Assembly (NCBI RefSeq): GCF_027913215.1
Contig: NZ_CP115784.1
Location: forward strand, 2,356,001 to 2,420,000
Reading direction: 5' to 3'
Source: Paracoccus aerodenitrificans
GTDB taxonomy: Bacteria > Pseudomonadota > Alphaproteobacteria > Rhodobacterales > Rhodobacteraceae
DNA length: 64,000 nucleotides
Shown: one piece after another, positions 27,969-36,838 of the stretch
How the letters are laid out: each line of letters starts with the position of its first letter
How positions within the stretch are numbered: the stretch's first letter is position 1
The notes under the pieces: generated by a model
Database searches by the model: none
What the model was told of the DNA's origin: nothing
Seen by the model: the letters and a program-made list of their open reading frames with translations, nothing else
Position numbers and translations under genes: made by a program

Positions 27969-28910
27969 ATGACCGAAAGATTCGACTTATCCCGCGCACG
28001 GGTCGCGGCGATCATGAACCGCAAGGCAGGTTCCGGCAATGGTGAGAGCGTCGGCGCAATGCTCGAAGACAGGATCGCCCCCGCCTGCGCCGGTTTCACC
28101 ATGATCCGGCCTCAGAAAGGGCAGAATATCGTGTCGCTCGCGGCGGATACGGCCCGGGAACATGATGTGATCATCGCGGTGGGCGGCGACGGAACTCAGG
28201 CCGCCGTGGCGCAGGCGCTTGCCGATGCCGACACGGAAAAGGTGATGGGCGTGATCCCCGGCGGCACGTTCAATTATTTCGCCCGCGATCTCGGGGTTGG
28301 AGAAACCCCGGAGGCCGCGATTGACACCCTGCTGAACGCCCGGATCGAGAATGTCTCGGTCGGGGATATGAACGGCAAGGTGTTTCTGAACAATATCAGT
28401 CTCGGTGCCTATCCCGAGATTCTGGAGCGGCGCGAGGATGCCTATCGCCGTTTCGGTCGCCGCCGGGTGCTGGCCTATTGGGCGGTGCTGCGCACGCTGA
28501 TGGATCTGCGCCATCCCTTACAACTGACCGCCATCGTTGACGGAGAGAAACGCGAATTCCGCACCGCGCTTGCCTTTGTGGCGCAAAGCGAGACCCAGCT
28601 TGAGGCATTCGGGCTGGAAGGTGCCGACGATGTGCGCCGCGACCGACTGCCTCTGTTCATCGCCAAGGCCGAACGGGCCGTGCCTCTGATCGGTGCGGCG
28701 CTGCGCCTCGCGCTTGGCATCAGTGCGCATGGCGAGGATTTCGAACTGATCATTTCCGAAAAATTCATTATCAACACCGACCGCCCAACCCGGCATGTCG
28801 CCCATGACGGAGAGCGCTCGCGCGTTCCGGCCCCGCTGAATCTGAGCATCCGGAAAGATGCGCTGCGTGTGCTGGTTCCGGCGGAAAAACATGGCGATAA
28901 GGAGGATTGA
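27969..28910 (+). CDS. Diacylglycerol/lipid kinase family protein
   Basis: A 313-residue member of the DAGK catalytic family, likely phosphorylating a lipid at the membrane. The nucleotide-binding loop is [18 protein letters not shown] at about 62-79, the following [16 protein letters not shown] at about 92-107 is the family's second motif, and [16 protein letters not shown] lies at about 138-153. The first motif is NRKAGSG at about 17-23. The frame starts earlier but the ATG at 27969 has AGGG upstream and avoids a long overlap with valS on the other strand. The stop overlaps the start of the phosphoesterase by one base, with GGAGG just before it. Confidence 0.85.
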   Translation: MTERFDLSRARVAAIMNRKAGSGNGESVGAMLEDRIAPACAGFTMIRPQKGQNIVSLAADTAREHDVIIAVGGDGTQAAVAQALADADTEKVMGVIPGGTFNYFARDLGVGETPEAAIDTLLNARIENVSVGDMNGKVFLNNISLGAYPEILERREDAYRRFGRRRVLAYWAVLRTLMDLRHPLQLTAIVDGEKREFRTALAFVAQSETQLEAFGLEGADDVRRDRLPLFIAKAERAVPLIGAALRLALGISAHGEDFELIISEKFIINTDRPTRHVAHDGERSRVPAPLNLSIRKDALRVLVPAEKHGDKED

Positions 28911-29662
28911 TGCGTCTCGCTCTGCTCTCGGATCTTCATATCGGGATGCATCGGAGGGGACTTGTCCAGCCCATGCTGGACGCGTTGGCCGATGCCCGAC
29001 CCGAACATATCATCGTCGCAGGCGATCTGGTCCAGCGTGCCCGGCGCGAGTTATTCGCCGAGGCCGAGGCGATACTGGATCAGACCGGGCTGCCCTGGCT
29101 TTGTGTCCCGGGCAATCACGATATTCCCCTGATGAACCTGCCCGCGCGGCTGCTCTGGCCGTTTCATGATTATGTGTCCTCGGTCCCCGGCCCGAAGGAA
29201 CCGCTGCTGGAATTGCCAGGGCTGAAAATCGTCGGGGTGAACTCGACCTTCCCCTATCGCTGGCGCAATGGCCGGATTACGCAACGCCAGATCGACCGTG
29301 TGCGGCATTTGTCGCGGACCGGGCCGGTCATGGTCGTCCAGCACCACCCGATCAGCCTGCTGCCCGGTGAGACGAAAGAGCTGATGCTGAATGCCGAAGA
29401 GGCCCTAAAGGCCTATGACGAGGCCGGGGTGTCGCTGGTGCTGACCGGGCATTTGCATCATTTCAACACGGCGAGTTCGGCATCCGGCATGACGCAGATC
29501 CATGCGGCCTCGGCGCTGTGCGACCGCCCCGAGGACCCGCCGAACGAATTCGCCCTGCTGGATGTCGAACCGGAGGGATTCCGGCTGACAAGGATGATCG
29601 CGCCGAAAGACGGGGCGGATTTCCAGCCGCAGCCGCCGATCATGTTGCCGAAACGCCGCTGA
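28910..29662 (+). CDS. Calcineurin-like metallophosphoesterase
   Basis: A 250-residue two-metal phosphoesterase, cytosolic. The metal-binding motifs are all visible: LSDLHIG at about 6-12, VAGDLVQ at about 37-43, PGNHDIP at about 66-72, VQHHPISL at about 144-151 and TGHLHHFN at about 183-190. The family includes cAMP phosphodiesterases and nucleotide or lipid phosphatases; the substrate is unknown. It is translationally coupled to the lipid kinase gene (TGATG, GGAGG at 28901-28905), which suggests a shared lipid-related pathway. Confidence 0.85.
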   Translation: MRLALLSDLHIGMHRRGLVQPMLDALADARPEHIIVAGDLVQRARRELFAEAEAILDQTGLPWLCVPGNHDIPLMNLPARLLWPFHDYVSSVPGPKEPLLELPGLKIVGVNSTFPYRWRNGRITQRQIDRVRHLSRTGPVMVVQHHPISLLPGETKELMLNAEEALKAYDEAGVSLVLTGHLHHFNTASSASGMTQIHAASALCDRPEDPPNEFALLDVEPEGFRLTRMIAPKDGADFQPQPPIMLPKRR

Positions 29663-29711
29663 TCACGACATCGAAACGAAACCGGCAGAGGGCAGCGGTC
29701 GGTCGTCCGTT

Positions 29712-29748
29712 GCCCGGCGGCGCTAAAGCGCCTTGCCCCGGGCCGGGC
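29712..29748. terminator. Nested GC hairpin between convergent genes
   Basis: An outer 7-bp pairing (GCCCGGC 29712-29718 with GCCGGGC 29742-29748) encloses an inner perfect hairpin GGCGC-TAAA-GCGCC (29719-29732). It lies between the 3' ends of the phosphoesterase gene and dapB (stop at 29751). There is no T-run on either side, so terminator function is a guess. Confidence 0.4.
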
Positions 29749-29750
29749 GC

Positions 29751-30560
29751 TCAGTCCAGACCCAGCACATCCATCATGTCATATTCGCCCGGCCCTTTAT
29801 CCTGACCCCAGATGGCCGCACGCAGCGCACCCCGCGCGAAGATCGCGCGGTCGGTCGCCAGATGGCGCAGCACGATCCGCTCGCCCTGACCGGCGAAGAT
29901 CACATCATGCTCACCGACCACATCCCCGCCGCGAATGGCGGAAAACCCGATGGAACCCGGCTGACGTGCGCCCGTCATGCCCTCTCGTGCAGGAGTCCGC
30001 AGCGCGTCGAGCGCCGCGCCCCGGCCCTCTGCCGCCGCCTCACCCAGCATCAGCGCGGTGCCTGACGGAGCATCGACCTTGTGGCGGTGATGCGCCTCGA
30101 CCACCTCGATATCCCAGTCGGTCCCAAGCGCCGCCGCAACCTTCCGCGTCAACCCCATCAGCAGATTGACCCCAAGGCTCATATTCCCGGCCCGGATGAT
30201 CGGCGCATGCCGTGCCGCGCGGGAAATCGCCGCCAGATCGTCACCGGACAGCCCCGTCGTCCCGATCACATGGACCGCCCGCGCCTGCGCGGTCAGTTCG
30301 GCAAAGGCGACCGTTGCCTCAGGCGTCGTAAAATCGATCACCGCCTGCGCCCGCGAAATCGCGCCGACCGCATCGTCGGTCACCAGAACACCGCTGGACT
30401 GTCCGCCCATCGCCTCGCCCAGATCGCGACCGATCCAGTCGCTGCCCTGCCGCTCAACCGCACCGACAAGCCGCACCTCGTCGGATTCGTTGACCACGCG
30501 CACCAGCATCTGACCCATACGCCCCGATACGCCCGTTATGACGATGCCCGGCTTTTCCAT
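29751..30560 (-). CDS. dapB: 4-Hydroxy-tetrahydrodipicolinate reductase
   Basis: Enzyme of lysine and diaminopimelate synthesis, NAD(P)H-dependent, 269 residues. It has the Rossmann motif [15 protein letters not shown] at about 6-20, the family [13 protein letters not shown] at about 75-87, [10 protein letters not shown] at about 100-109, the catalytic [16 protein letters not shown] at about 155-170 (HHRHK..PSGT), and [15 protein letters not shown]. Divergent from rbfA. Confidence 0.95.
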   Translation of the reverse strand: MEKPGIVITGVSGRMGQMLVRVVNESDEVRLVGAVERQGSDWIGRDLGEAMGGQSSGVLVTDDAVGAISRAQAVIDFTTPEATVAFAELTAQARAVHVIGTTGLSGDDLAAISRAARHAPIIRAGNMSLGVNLLMGLTRKVAAALGTDWDIEVVEAHHRHKVDAPSGTALMLGEAAAEGRGAALDALRTPAREGMTGARQPGSIGFSAIRGGDVVGEHDVIFAGQGERIVLRHLATDRAIFARGALRAAIWGQDKGPGEYDMMDVLGLD

Positions 30561-30634
30561 TCCGCTCTCCTTGACCTGCTGAGTTTTCGCTTAGTCCATT
30601 GCGGCGCAGGCCCCAACCCCCTACATCTGCGATC

Positions 30635-31054
30635 ATGGCACAGAACCGCTTTCACACCTCCCCCGGCCCCTCGCAGCGGCAGCTTCGCGTGGGAGAGCTG
30701 ATCCGTCACCGCCTGTCCGAGCTGCTGCTGCGGGCAGAGGTTCACGACCCAGATCTTAACCGCCACTCGATCACTGTCGGAGAAGTGCGCACATCGCCCG
30801 ATCTGAAAGTCGCGACGGCCTTTGTGATGACCCTTGGCGGGCGCGATTCGGAGGAGGCTCTGGACGCGCTGCGCCGCAACGCGCGGGAATTGCGGCATCT
30901 GGTCGCGAAGGGGCTCAAGCTGAAATACGCGCCCGAGTTACGGTTTCATCTCGATGAAACCTTCGATCGCATGGACGACACACGGCGGCTGTTCGAAGAC
31001 GAACGCGTGCGCCGCGATATTGAGGCAGAACCGGACGATGACAGGCTGGACTAG
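30635..31054 (+). CDS. rbfA: Ribosome-binding factor A
   Basis: Small KH-like protein (139 residues) needed for late 30S ribosome maturation and cold growth. Family segments: GELIRHRLSELLLRAEVHDP at about 20-39, ITVGEVRTSPDLKVATAFVM at about 45-64, LRHLVAKGLKLKYAPELRFH, then DRMDDTRRLF. The ATG at 30635 gives the usual N-terminus. The last 17 bases overlap the next gene. Confidence 0.93.
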   Translation: MAQNRFHTSPGPSQRQLRVGELIRHRLSELLLRAEVHDPDLNRHSITVGEVRTSPDLKVATAFVMTLGGRDSEEALDALRRNARELRHLVAKGLKLKYAPELRFHLDETFDRMDDTRRLFEDERVRRDIEAEPDDDRLD

Positions 31055-31799
31055 GATCCTCTGCCGGCTTGGCGTCGCGGCAGGGGCCGTGCTGGCATTC
31101 ACCGCATCCGCGAAAGCCGCCGATTGCAGCCGCCAGACTCATGACGGTCAGAACTATGTGATCTGCCAGATCGGAGCGCAGGAGGAACCGCGGCTGAGAT
31201 TATGGCTGGATGATGCGACCGGGCGCAAGCTGAACGGTTTCAGCAATCTCCGTTCCAGCCTTCCCGCCGGTGAAACGCTGGTTTTCGCGATGAATGCCGG
31301 CATGTTCCACCGGGATTACGAACCTGTCGGGCTGTATAAGTCCGATGCGGAAACGCGCGGTCACCTTGTCACACAAGGCAGCAGCGGCAATTTCGGCCTG
31401 CTTCCCAACGGCGTTTTCTGCGCCGGAGGAAGCGCACCCTACGCGGTTTTCGAGACCCTCGATTTCGCGGAAACCCAACCGGACTGCCGGATCGCCACAC
31501 AGTCCGGTCCGATGCTGGTGATTGACGGAGATCTGCACCCGCGTTTTCTGGTCGATTCCGACAGCCGCTATATCCGCAACGGGGTCGGCGTGTCCCCGGA
31601 CGGTGAAACGGCATGGTTCGCGATTTCCGAACGTCCCGTCACCTTCCACGAATTCGGGCGTCTGTTTCGAGACGGTCTCGGCGCAAGGAATGCGCTTTAT
31701 TTCGACGGCTCGATTTCCCGGCTCTATGCACCGCAAATGCGGCGAAACGATTTCGGCTGGCCGATGGGACCGATCATCGGACTGGTTGACGAGGGCTGA
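31038..31799 (+). CDS. Exported phosphodiester glycosidase-family protein (DUF2233/NAGPA type)
   Basis: Exported protein of 253 residues. A signal peptide (about 1-24, GVAAGAVLAFTASAKAA) precedes a domain with FAMNAGMFHRDYEPVGLY at about 84-101, GNFGLLPNGVFC, ATQSGPMLVIDG at about 158-169, IRNGVGVSPDG and ALYFDGSISRLYAP at about 224-237. These match the NAGPA/DUF2233 family. The substrate is unknown; relatives cleave sugar phosphodiesters. The start overlaps rbfA by 17 bp. Confidence 0.75.
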   Translation: MTGWTRILCRLGVAAGAVLAFTASAKAADCSRQTHDGQNYVICQIGAQEEPRLRLWLDDATGRKLNGFSNLRSSLPAGETLVFAMNAGMFHRDYEPVGLYKSDAETRGHLVTQGSSGNFGLLPNGVFCAGGSAPYAVFETLDFAETQPDCRIATQSGPMLVIDGDLHPRFLVDSDSRYIRNGVGVSPDGETAWFAISERPVTFHEFGRLFRDGLGARNALYFDGSISRLYAPQMRRNDFGWPMGPIIGLVDEG

Positions 31800-31839
31800 G
31801 ACCGGCGCTATCCGCACCGCCTTCTGACAGGAGGGTCAT

Positions 31840-32733
31840 ATGGCACGCAAGAAGGGCCGCGATATCTCGGGCTGGCTGATCGTGGACAAACCGGCGGGGA
31901 TCGGGTCAACCGATGTGGTCGGCAAGGTGCGTTGGGCGCTCGATGCGAAGAAAGCGGGCCATGCGGGTACGCTGGACCCCGATGCGACCGGCATTCTGGC
32001 GGTGGCGCTCGGCGAGGCGACGAAGACCGTGCCGCTGCTGACCGAAGCGCTGAAAGCCTATGATTTCACGGTGAACTGGGGGGCAGAAACGTCAACCGAC
32101 GATGCCTCGGGCGAGGTGCTTGAAACCTCTGCCAACCGGCCCGATGCCGATGCGATCCGCGCTGCCCTGCACGGCTTCACCGGCGATATCATGCAGATTC
32201 CACCCGCTTTTTCCGCCGTGAGGGTCGATGGCGAACGCGCCTATGACCTTGCCCGCGAAGGCGAGGCACCCGAACTGGCCGCCCGCCCGCTTTATGTCGA
32301 TGAATTGTCTCTGATCGAGGCCCGACAGGACTCCGCCGATTTGCATATGGTCTGCGGCAAAGGCGGCTATGTCCGTTCAATCGCGCGGGATCTGGGGCGC
32401 GAACTGGGCTGTCTCGGCCATGTTGCGGGGCTGCGCCGCGTCTGGTCCGGCCCGTTCGAGGTCGAGGACGCCGTCGCCTTCGATCTGATCGACCGTGAGA
32501 ATCAGGCCGAAATCGAGGCAAGGCTGCTGCCGATCCAGTCCGCCCTGGCCGAACTGCCCGAGCTGAACGCTACCGAGCAGGGCGCGATCCGCATCCGCAA
32601 CGGCAATCCCGGTCAGGTTCTGGGACAGGCCGAGTTCGGGGACATCGTCTGGGTCAGCCATCAGGGTCAGGCGGTCTGTATCGGCCGCTATCTCGGCGGC
32701 GAGGTTCAGCCGGAACGTGTCTTCAACCTGTAG
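31840..32733 (+). CDS. truB: tRNA pseudouridine(55) synthase
   Basis: Makes the universal pseudouridine 55 in the T-loop of tRNAs. The 297-residue protein has [17 protein letters not shown] near residues 11-27, the catalytic [12 protein letters not shown] at about 43-54 (Asp in TLDP), [19 protein letters not shown] at about 124-142 and [17 protein letters not shown] very good ribosome-binding site (GGAGGG) precedes the ATG. Confidence 0.95.
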   Translation: MARKKGRDISGWLIVDKPAGIGSTDVVGKVRWALDAKKAGHAGTLDPDATGILAVALGEATKTVPLLTEALKAYDFTVNWGAETSTDDASGEVLETSANRPDADAIRAALHGFTGDIMQIPPAFSAVRVDGERAYDLAREGEAPELAARPLYVDELSLIEARQDSADLHMVCGKGGYVRSIARDLGRELGCLGHVAGLRRVWSGPFEVEDAVAFDLIDRENQAEIEARLLPIQSALAELPELNATEQGAIRIRNGNPGQVLGQAEFGDIVWVSHQGQAVCIGRYLGGEVQPERVFNL

Positions 32734-33235
32734 GTTTCGCCTAGATATCCGCCCCGAAATTCCCGGCGATGAAGGCGCCATATCGGCGCTGACCGAGGCC
32801 GCATTCAAGCCCGTGGCCCATAGCAGCGGCACCGAAGCACGGATTATCGAGGAATTGCGCGATGCGGGCGCGTTGATCCTGTCGCTTGTGGCCGTCGGGG
32901 ATGGGCGGATCACCGGTCATCTCGGCTTCTCTCCGGTGCAAATCAGCAAAGAAGATTGCGGGTGGATCGGATTGGGTCCGGTCTCGGTCAGCCCCGGACA
33001 CCAGAAAGCGGGGATTGGCAGCACCCTGATCCGCGACGGATTATCGCGGATGCAGGATGCGGGGTATGCGGGATGCGTGCTGCTTGGCGATCCTGCCTAT
33101 TATGGCCGCTTCGGCTTCCGGCACGACCCGGCACTGGTCTATCCGGGGGTGCCACCCGAATATTTCATGGCATTGCATTGGAGCGGCCCTGCCCGGCACG
33201 GTGAAGTCGCCTATCACCCGGCCTTCAGAAGCTGA
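32717..33235 (+). CDS. GNAT-family N-acetyltransferase
   Basis: A 172-residue acetyltransferase using acetyl-CoA; target unknown. The acyl-CoA-binding region is [20 protein letters not shown] at about 85-104, followed by [12 protein letters not shown] at about 125-136, a pattern typical of the YhbS-like branch. The start is a GTG at 32717 that overlaps truB by 17 bp; no in-frame ATG lies near. The 3' end overlaps the opposing NlpC/P60 gene by 11 bp. Confidence 0.8.
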   Translation: MSSTCRFRLDIRPEIPGDEGAISALTEAAFKPVAHSSGTEARIIEELRDAGALILSLVAVGDGRITGHLGFSPVQISKEDCGWIGLGPVSVSPGHQKAGIGSTLIRDGLSRMQDAGYAGCVLLGDPAYYGRFGFRHDPALVYPGVPPEYFMALHWSGPARHGEVAYHPAFRS

Positions 33236-34058
33236 TTTCTTCCCTGCCGGGCCGGTTTATACCAAGGAACGGGCCATCCCCCGCAGCGTCGATCCGGGCA
33301 ATGGCGCTGTCGATGTCCTCATGAATCACCCGCATCTGCCAGGCGGTCGCATGGATCATCCGCCCGTCACCGCAGACCATCGCGACATGACCCGGCCAGA
33401 ACAACAGATCGCCACGGCGCATATCCTCAACCTCGGCGAAGGCCGCCCGCTGCAAATCCGAATCCCCCGGACAGGCAAGACCGCAACCATGCAGCGCCGC
33501 CTGCACCAGACCGGAGCAATCGATCCCCTGACGCGAATTCGCGCCCCAGAGATAGGGCGTCCCGATCAACGATTCCGCGGCCTCGACCGGATCGCTGGCG
33601 AAGCCGTCGGATATCGACTGAAGCGGCACCCAGCCACCCTCTGCAAGCTGTGCGAAACGACCCTCGGTCCCGACGACCGAGAGACGCGCATTCAGTGACA
33701 GAAAGCCGGTTTCCCGCTGCTTGATATCCGGTCCCGCATAGATATGCGTCGCGGGCGCAGAGACCCGATGGGTGATCCGGGGCCTCTGGTCCGTCAGATC
33801 CGCCTGCCGAATCCAGCCGCAATAGCCGTCGCGCACAGCCTGCACAAAAGCAAGATCGCCCCGCTTTTCGATGATCGTGACATCGGCACCGAAATTCAAC
33901 TGCCGGTCCCGCGCCCCATCCGGCTGCGCCAGCAGATCTGCCACGGGAACCGAGACACGCGCCGGCTCACCATCCGTATAGATCTCGCGCATCATCACAT
34001 CGCGCAGAGATGACAGAGCCACGCGATCCGTCGCCGGGGTCATGCGCCGATCCGTCAT
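33225..34058 (-). CDS. NlpC/P60-family peptidase with SH3-like domains
   Basis: A 277-residue cysteine peptidase of the C40 family, likely cutting peptide cross-links or cell-wall peptides. The N-terminal 140 residues contain two SH3-like parts (VPVADLLAQPDGA, ITHRVSAPATHIYAGPD). The catalytic domain spans about 150-270, with the Cys in SRQGIDCSGLVQAAL at about 183-197 and His in FWPGHVAMVCGDG at about 225-237. No signal peptide is seen. The ATG overlaps the stop of the aminopeptidase gene by 4 bp. Confidence 0.85.
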   Translation of the reverse strand: MTDRRMTPATDRVALSSLRDVMMREIYTDGEPARVSVPVADLLAQPDGARDRQLNFGADVTIIEKRGDLAFVQAVRDGYCGWIRQADLTDQRPRITHRVSAPATHIYAGPDIKQRETGFLSLNARLSVVGTEGRFAQLAEGGWVPLQSISDGFASDPVEAAESLIGTPYLWGANSRQGIDCSGLVQAALHGCGLACPGDSDLQRAAFAEVEDMRRGDLLFWPGHVAMVCGDGRMIHATAWQMRVIHEDIDSAIARIDAAGDGPFLGINRPGREEISF

Positions 34059-35428
34059 GCCAGCAGCCCCGGCAATGCGCCAAGCAGCGCACGCGCCCCT
34101 TGCTGGACCCCACCTTGCGCCCGTCCCGGCGCGGCAGAGGGTTGCCAGCCATAGATATCGAAATGCGCATAACGCCCCGCGCCTTCGGCAAAATGGCGCA
34201 GGAACAACGCCGCCGTGATCGAGCCTGCCATGCCGCCCGCAGGGGCGTTGTCCAGATCGGCAATGCCGGGCTCAATCATCTTTTCATAAGGCTCCCAGAA
34301 CGGCATCCGCCAGACCGGATCCCACAGATCGAGACCCGATTTCTGTATTGCCGCAGCCGCATCGTCATCATCGCAATAGAAAGGCGGCAGATCGGGACCA
34401 AGCGCCACCCGCGCAGCCCCGGTCAGCGTCGCCATGCTGATCAGCCAGTCGGGCCGATCCTCCGCCGCATAGGCCATCGCATCCGCCAACACCAGACGCC
34501 CCTCGGCATCGGTATTATTCACCTCGACCGTGAGGCCCTTGCGCGATCTCAGGATATCGCCCGGGCGGAACGCATTCCCGGCAATCGCGTTTTCGACGGC
34601 GGGGATCAGCACCCTCAGGCGAAGCCCGTCTGCCGCTTCGGTTGCAACCAGCATCTGCGCCAGACCGAGCACTGTCGCGGCACCACCCATATCCTTCTTC
34701 ATCAGCTTCATGCTGGCGGCAGGTTTGATATCCAACCCGCCCGTATCGAAGCAGACCCCCTTGCCAACCAATGTCACCGAGGGGCCTTCGTCACCGCGCA
34801 TCAACTCGATCAGCCGGGGAGCCTGCGCCCCTGCCCGCCCGACCGCATGGATCATCGGAAAATCATGCTCCAGCAGCGCATCGTCCGAGATAACATTGAC
34901 GGAAAACCCATTCCGCTGCGCCACATCTCGAGCCGCCGCCTCAAGCGCGTCGGGGCCCATATCATTGGCGGGCGTATTGATCAGGTCACGGGTCAGAAAC
35001 TCACTTTCCGCCATCGCGATCAGGCGCGGCGCATCGGCCGGATCGGGCGCAACCAGCCGCGCCTTGGCCCCTTCGGCTTTCCGATAGCGGTCAAACGCAT
35101 ATTGCGCCAGCAGCCAGCCAAACGCTGCCTCTGCCCGGTCGATGCCATCAGGCCAGTGCTGGATATGCCATGCGCCTTCAGGCAGCGCCGAGGCGGCCTT
35201 CGCAAGGGCAAAACGCTCAAGATAATCCGAGCCGGACCCGATACCGATCAAGGCCCCGGTGATCGCGCCGGACGTCCCGGGAAGCAGACAAACCTGCCCG
35301 GCCTTGCCGCTAAACCCGGTCGCAGTGGCCCAGTTCCTTGCATCTGCATCCAGACCCTCGGGAAGCGTACTATCGGCCAGCCAGATCGGGTAGCTGTCAT
35401 CAGTGGATGCGGCGAATTCTGGTTTCAT
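34055..35428 (-). CDS. Leucyl aminopeptidase family M17
   Basis: Cytosolic di-metal aminopeptidase of 457 residues. The C-terminal catalytic domain has the M17 signature NTDAEGRLVLADAMAYA at about 300-316, LVGKGVCFDTGGLDIKP at about 219-235 (metal-binding Lys and Asp), KKDMGGAATVLG and ATLTGAARVALG. The N-terminal domain is poorly conserved, as usual. Forms an operon with the NlpC/P60 gene, so the two may act together in peptide recycling. Confidence 0.9.
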   Translation of the reverse strand: MKPEFAASTDDSYPIWLADSTLPEGLDADARNWATATGFSGKAGQVCLLPGTSGAITGALIGIGSGSDYLERFALAKAASALPEGAWHIQHWPDGIDRAEAAFGWLLAQYAFDRYRKAEGAKARLVAPDPADAPRLIAMAESEFLTRDLINTPANDMGPDALEAAARDVAQRNGFSVNVISDDALLEHDFPMIHAVGRAGAQAPRLIELMRGDEGPSVTLVGKGVCFDTGGLDIKPAASMKLMKKDMGGAATVLGLAQMLVATEAADGLRLRVLIPAVENAIAGNAFRPGDILRSRKGLTVEVNNTDAEGRLVLADAMAYAAEDRPDWLISMATLTGAARVALGPDLPPFYCDDDDAAAAIQKSGLDLWDPVWRMPFWEPYEKMIEPGIADLDNAPAGGMAGSITAALFLRHFAEGAGRYAHFDIYGWQPSAAPGRAQGGVQQGARALLGALPGLLA

Positions 35429-35484
35429 CTTGCCCTCGGCTTTCTCTCGCGCGACAGAATGACATCACGGATGGCAGCCCGCAA

Positions 35485-35862
35485 CTAGGCCTCATCGACG
35501 CCCTCCCATATCTCGACCAGAGAGATATTCGCCACCCTTAGCAGCCGCGCCACTGTCGCCGACAGCCCCACGCCATCAGAACGGATGGCGCAATCCGCCA
35601 CCGCTTCCGCAACCTCGGCCAGAGATTGCAGCCCGACCTGCGTTGCCAGCCGATACAAACGCCGCGCCCCGTCGATGATCGCGGCGGCATCGCCTTTCTG
35701 CGCACCCTCCTGAAGAGACTGCACGGCAATGGCCATCTGTTCCAGCGCCATCTGGATCACGCCGCCCGCCGCAACCTCGCCCAACTCATTGACGATATCG
35801 CGGACACGGTCAGTATCGACACGCACCTTGTCCCGCATTCTCAGAACAGCAACTTTACCCAT
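35485..35862 (-). CDS. Small helical protein, possibly HPt-like
   Basis: A 125-residue all-helical protein without signal peptide. The middle (about 60-95) reads AAAIIDGARRLYRLATQVGL then QSLAEVAEAVADCA, which has the spacing of an HPt helix pair, but the phospho-accepting His position is Arg/Leu. I do not recognise a named family. It lies upstream of the aminopeptidase gene on the same strand, 56 bp away, and divergent from carbonic anhydrase. Function unknown. Confidence 0.6.
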   Translation of the reverse strand: MGKVAVLRMRDKVRVDTDRVRDIVNELGEVAAGGVIQMALEQMAIAVQSLQEGAQKGDAAAIIDGARRLYRLATQVGLQSLAEVAEAVADCAIRSDGVGLSATVARLLRVANISLVEIWEGVDEA

Positions 35863-36003
35863 CGCACCACTCTACAACCATCATGTTCCGCATTCTGGTA
35901 GACGATGACAGCTTGTGCTGTGGATTTCCTTAGCGCAGCCTGCAAAAATCGCTCGAATTGAAGGCAATACCGGAATATCTGTTATGCGGATGAAAGGAAC
36001 GCC

Positions 36004-36651
36004 ATGCATAACGCCAAGCTACTCCCGCATTATCTTGTCAGCCGCTATACGGGCTGGCGGGCCACGACCTACGCCGAGAACCGGGCCTGGTATACAAGGC
36101 TTGCCGAGGACGGGCAGCGACCACGCGCAATGGTGATCTCATGCTGCGATTCGCGTGTGCATGTCACCTCTATCTTCGGCGCCGATACAGGAGAGTTCTT
36201 CATTCACCGCAATATCGCCAATCTCGTGCCGCCCTATACGCCGGACGGGCAGCAGCACGGCACATCGGCAGCGGTGGAATACGCGGTACAGGCCCTCAAG
36301 GTCTCGCATCTGATCGTGATGGGACACACGAACTGCGGCGGTGTGGCAGGGTGTCATGCCATGTGTTCCGGCAAGGCTCCCGATCTGGAAGAGGAATCCA
36401 GCTTTGTCGGTCGCTGGATGGATATTCTGCGTCCTGGCTATGACCGCGTGTCGGGGCTGTCGGAAGAACAGCAGATACCGGCGCTTGAACGCGAGGCGGT
36501 AATGGTCTCGCTGGAAAATCTCATGAGCTTTCCCTTCGTGCGGGAAGCCGTCGAATCCGAGCGTATGACATTGCACGGGCTGATTCACGACATCGCAGAT
36601 GGCACATTGTTTCAGTTCGATGGTGCAAAGGGCGAATTCACGCGCGTCTGA
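36004..36651 (+). CDS. Beta-class carbonic anhydrase
   Basis: Zinc enzyme of 215 residues interconverting CO2 and bicarbonate. Zinc ligands are visible in VISCCDSRVH at about 44-53 (Cys, Asp/Arg pair), then HTNCGGVAGCHAM at about 105-117 (His and Cys). FFIHRNIANLVPPY lies between them. Length and motif order are typical of plant-type beta enzymes. AAAGGAA precedes the ATG. Confidence 0.95.
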   Translation: MHNAKLLPHYLVSRYTGWRATTYAENRAWYTRLAEDGQRPRAMVISCCDSRVHVTSIFGADTGEFFIHRNIANLVPPYTPDGQQHGTSAAVEYAVQALKVSHLIVMGHTNCGGVAGCHAMCSGKAPDLEEESSFVGRWMDILRPGYDRVSGLSEEQQIPALEREAVMVSLENLMSFPFVREAVESERMTLHGLIHDIADGTLFQFDGAKGEFTRV

Positions 36652-36838
36652 TGGGCAAAGGGGTCACATTCCTCACTATGTTCCAAATCGGCGAGACAGG
36701 TTTTCTGCAATTCTTATCCCGTCCGGTCGATCATACAGCTTCTGAGACGGGCTGAGGACTATTCGGCACTGCTCCTGTTCTTTACCATAGCTCTTGCTAT
36801 AGGCTTGGCCCTGTATTTCCTGACGCCGGAGGCTTCGG

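Noticed and set aside
34010..35488. Plus-strand frame of about 492 codons opposite the M17 aminopeptidase
   Set aside because: Antisense of a gene with clear catalytic motifs; no recognisable protein.
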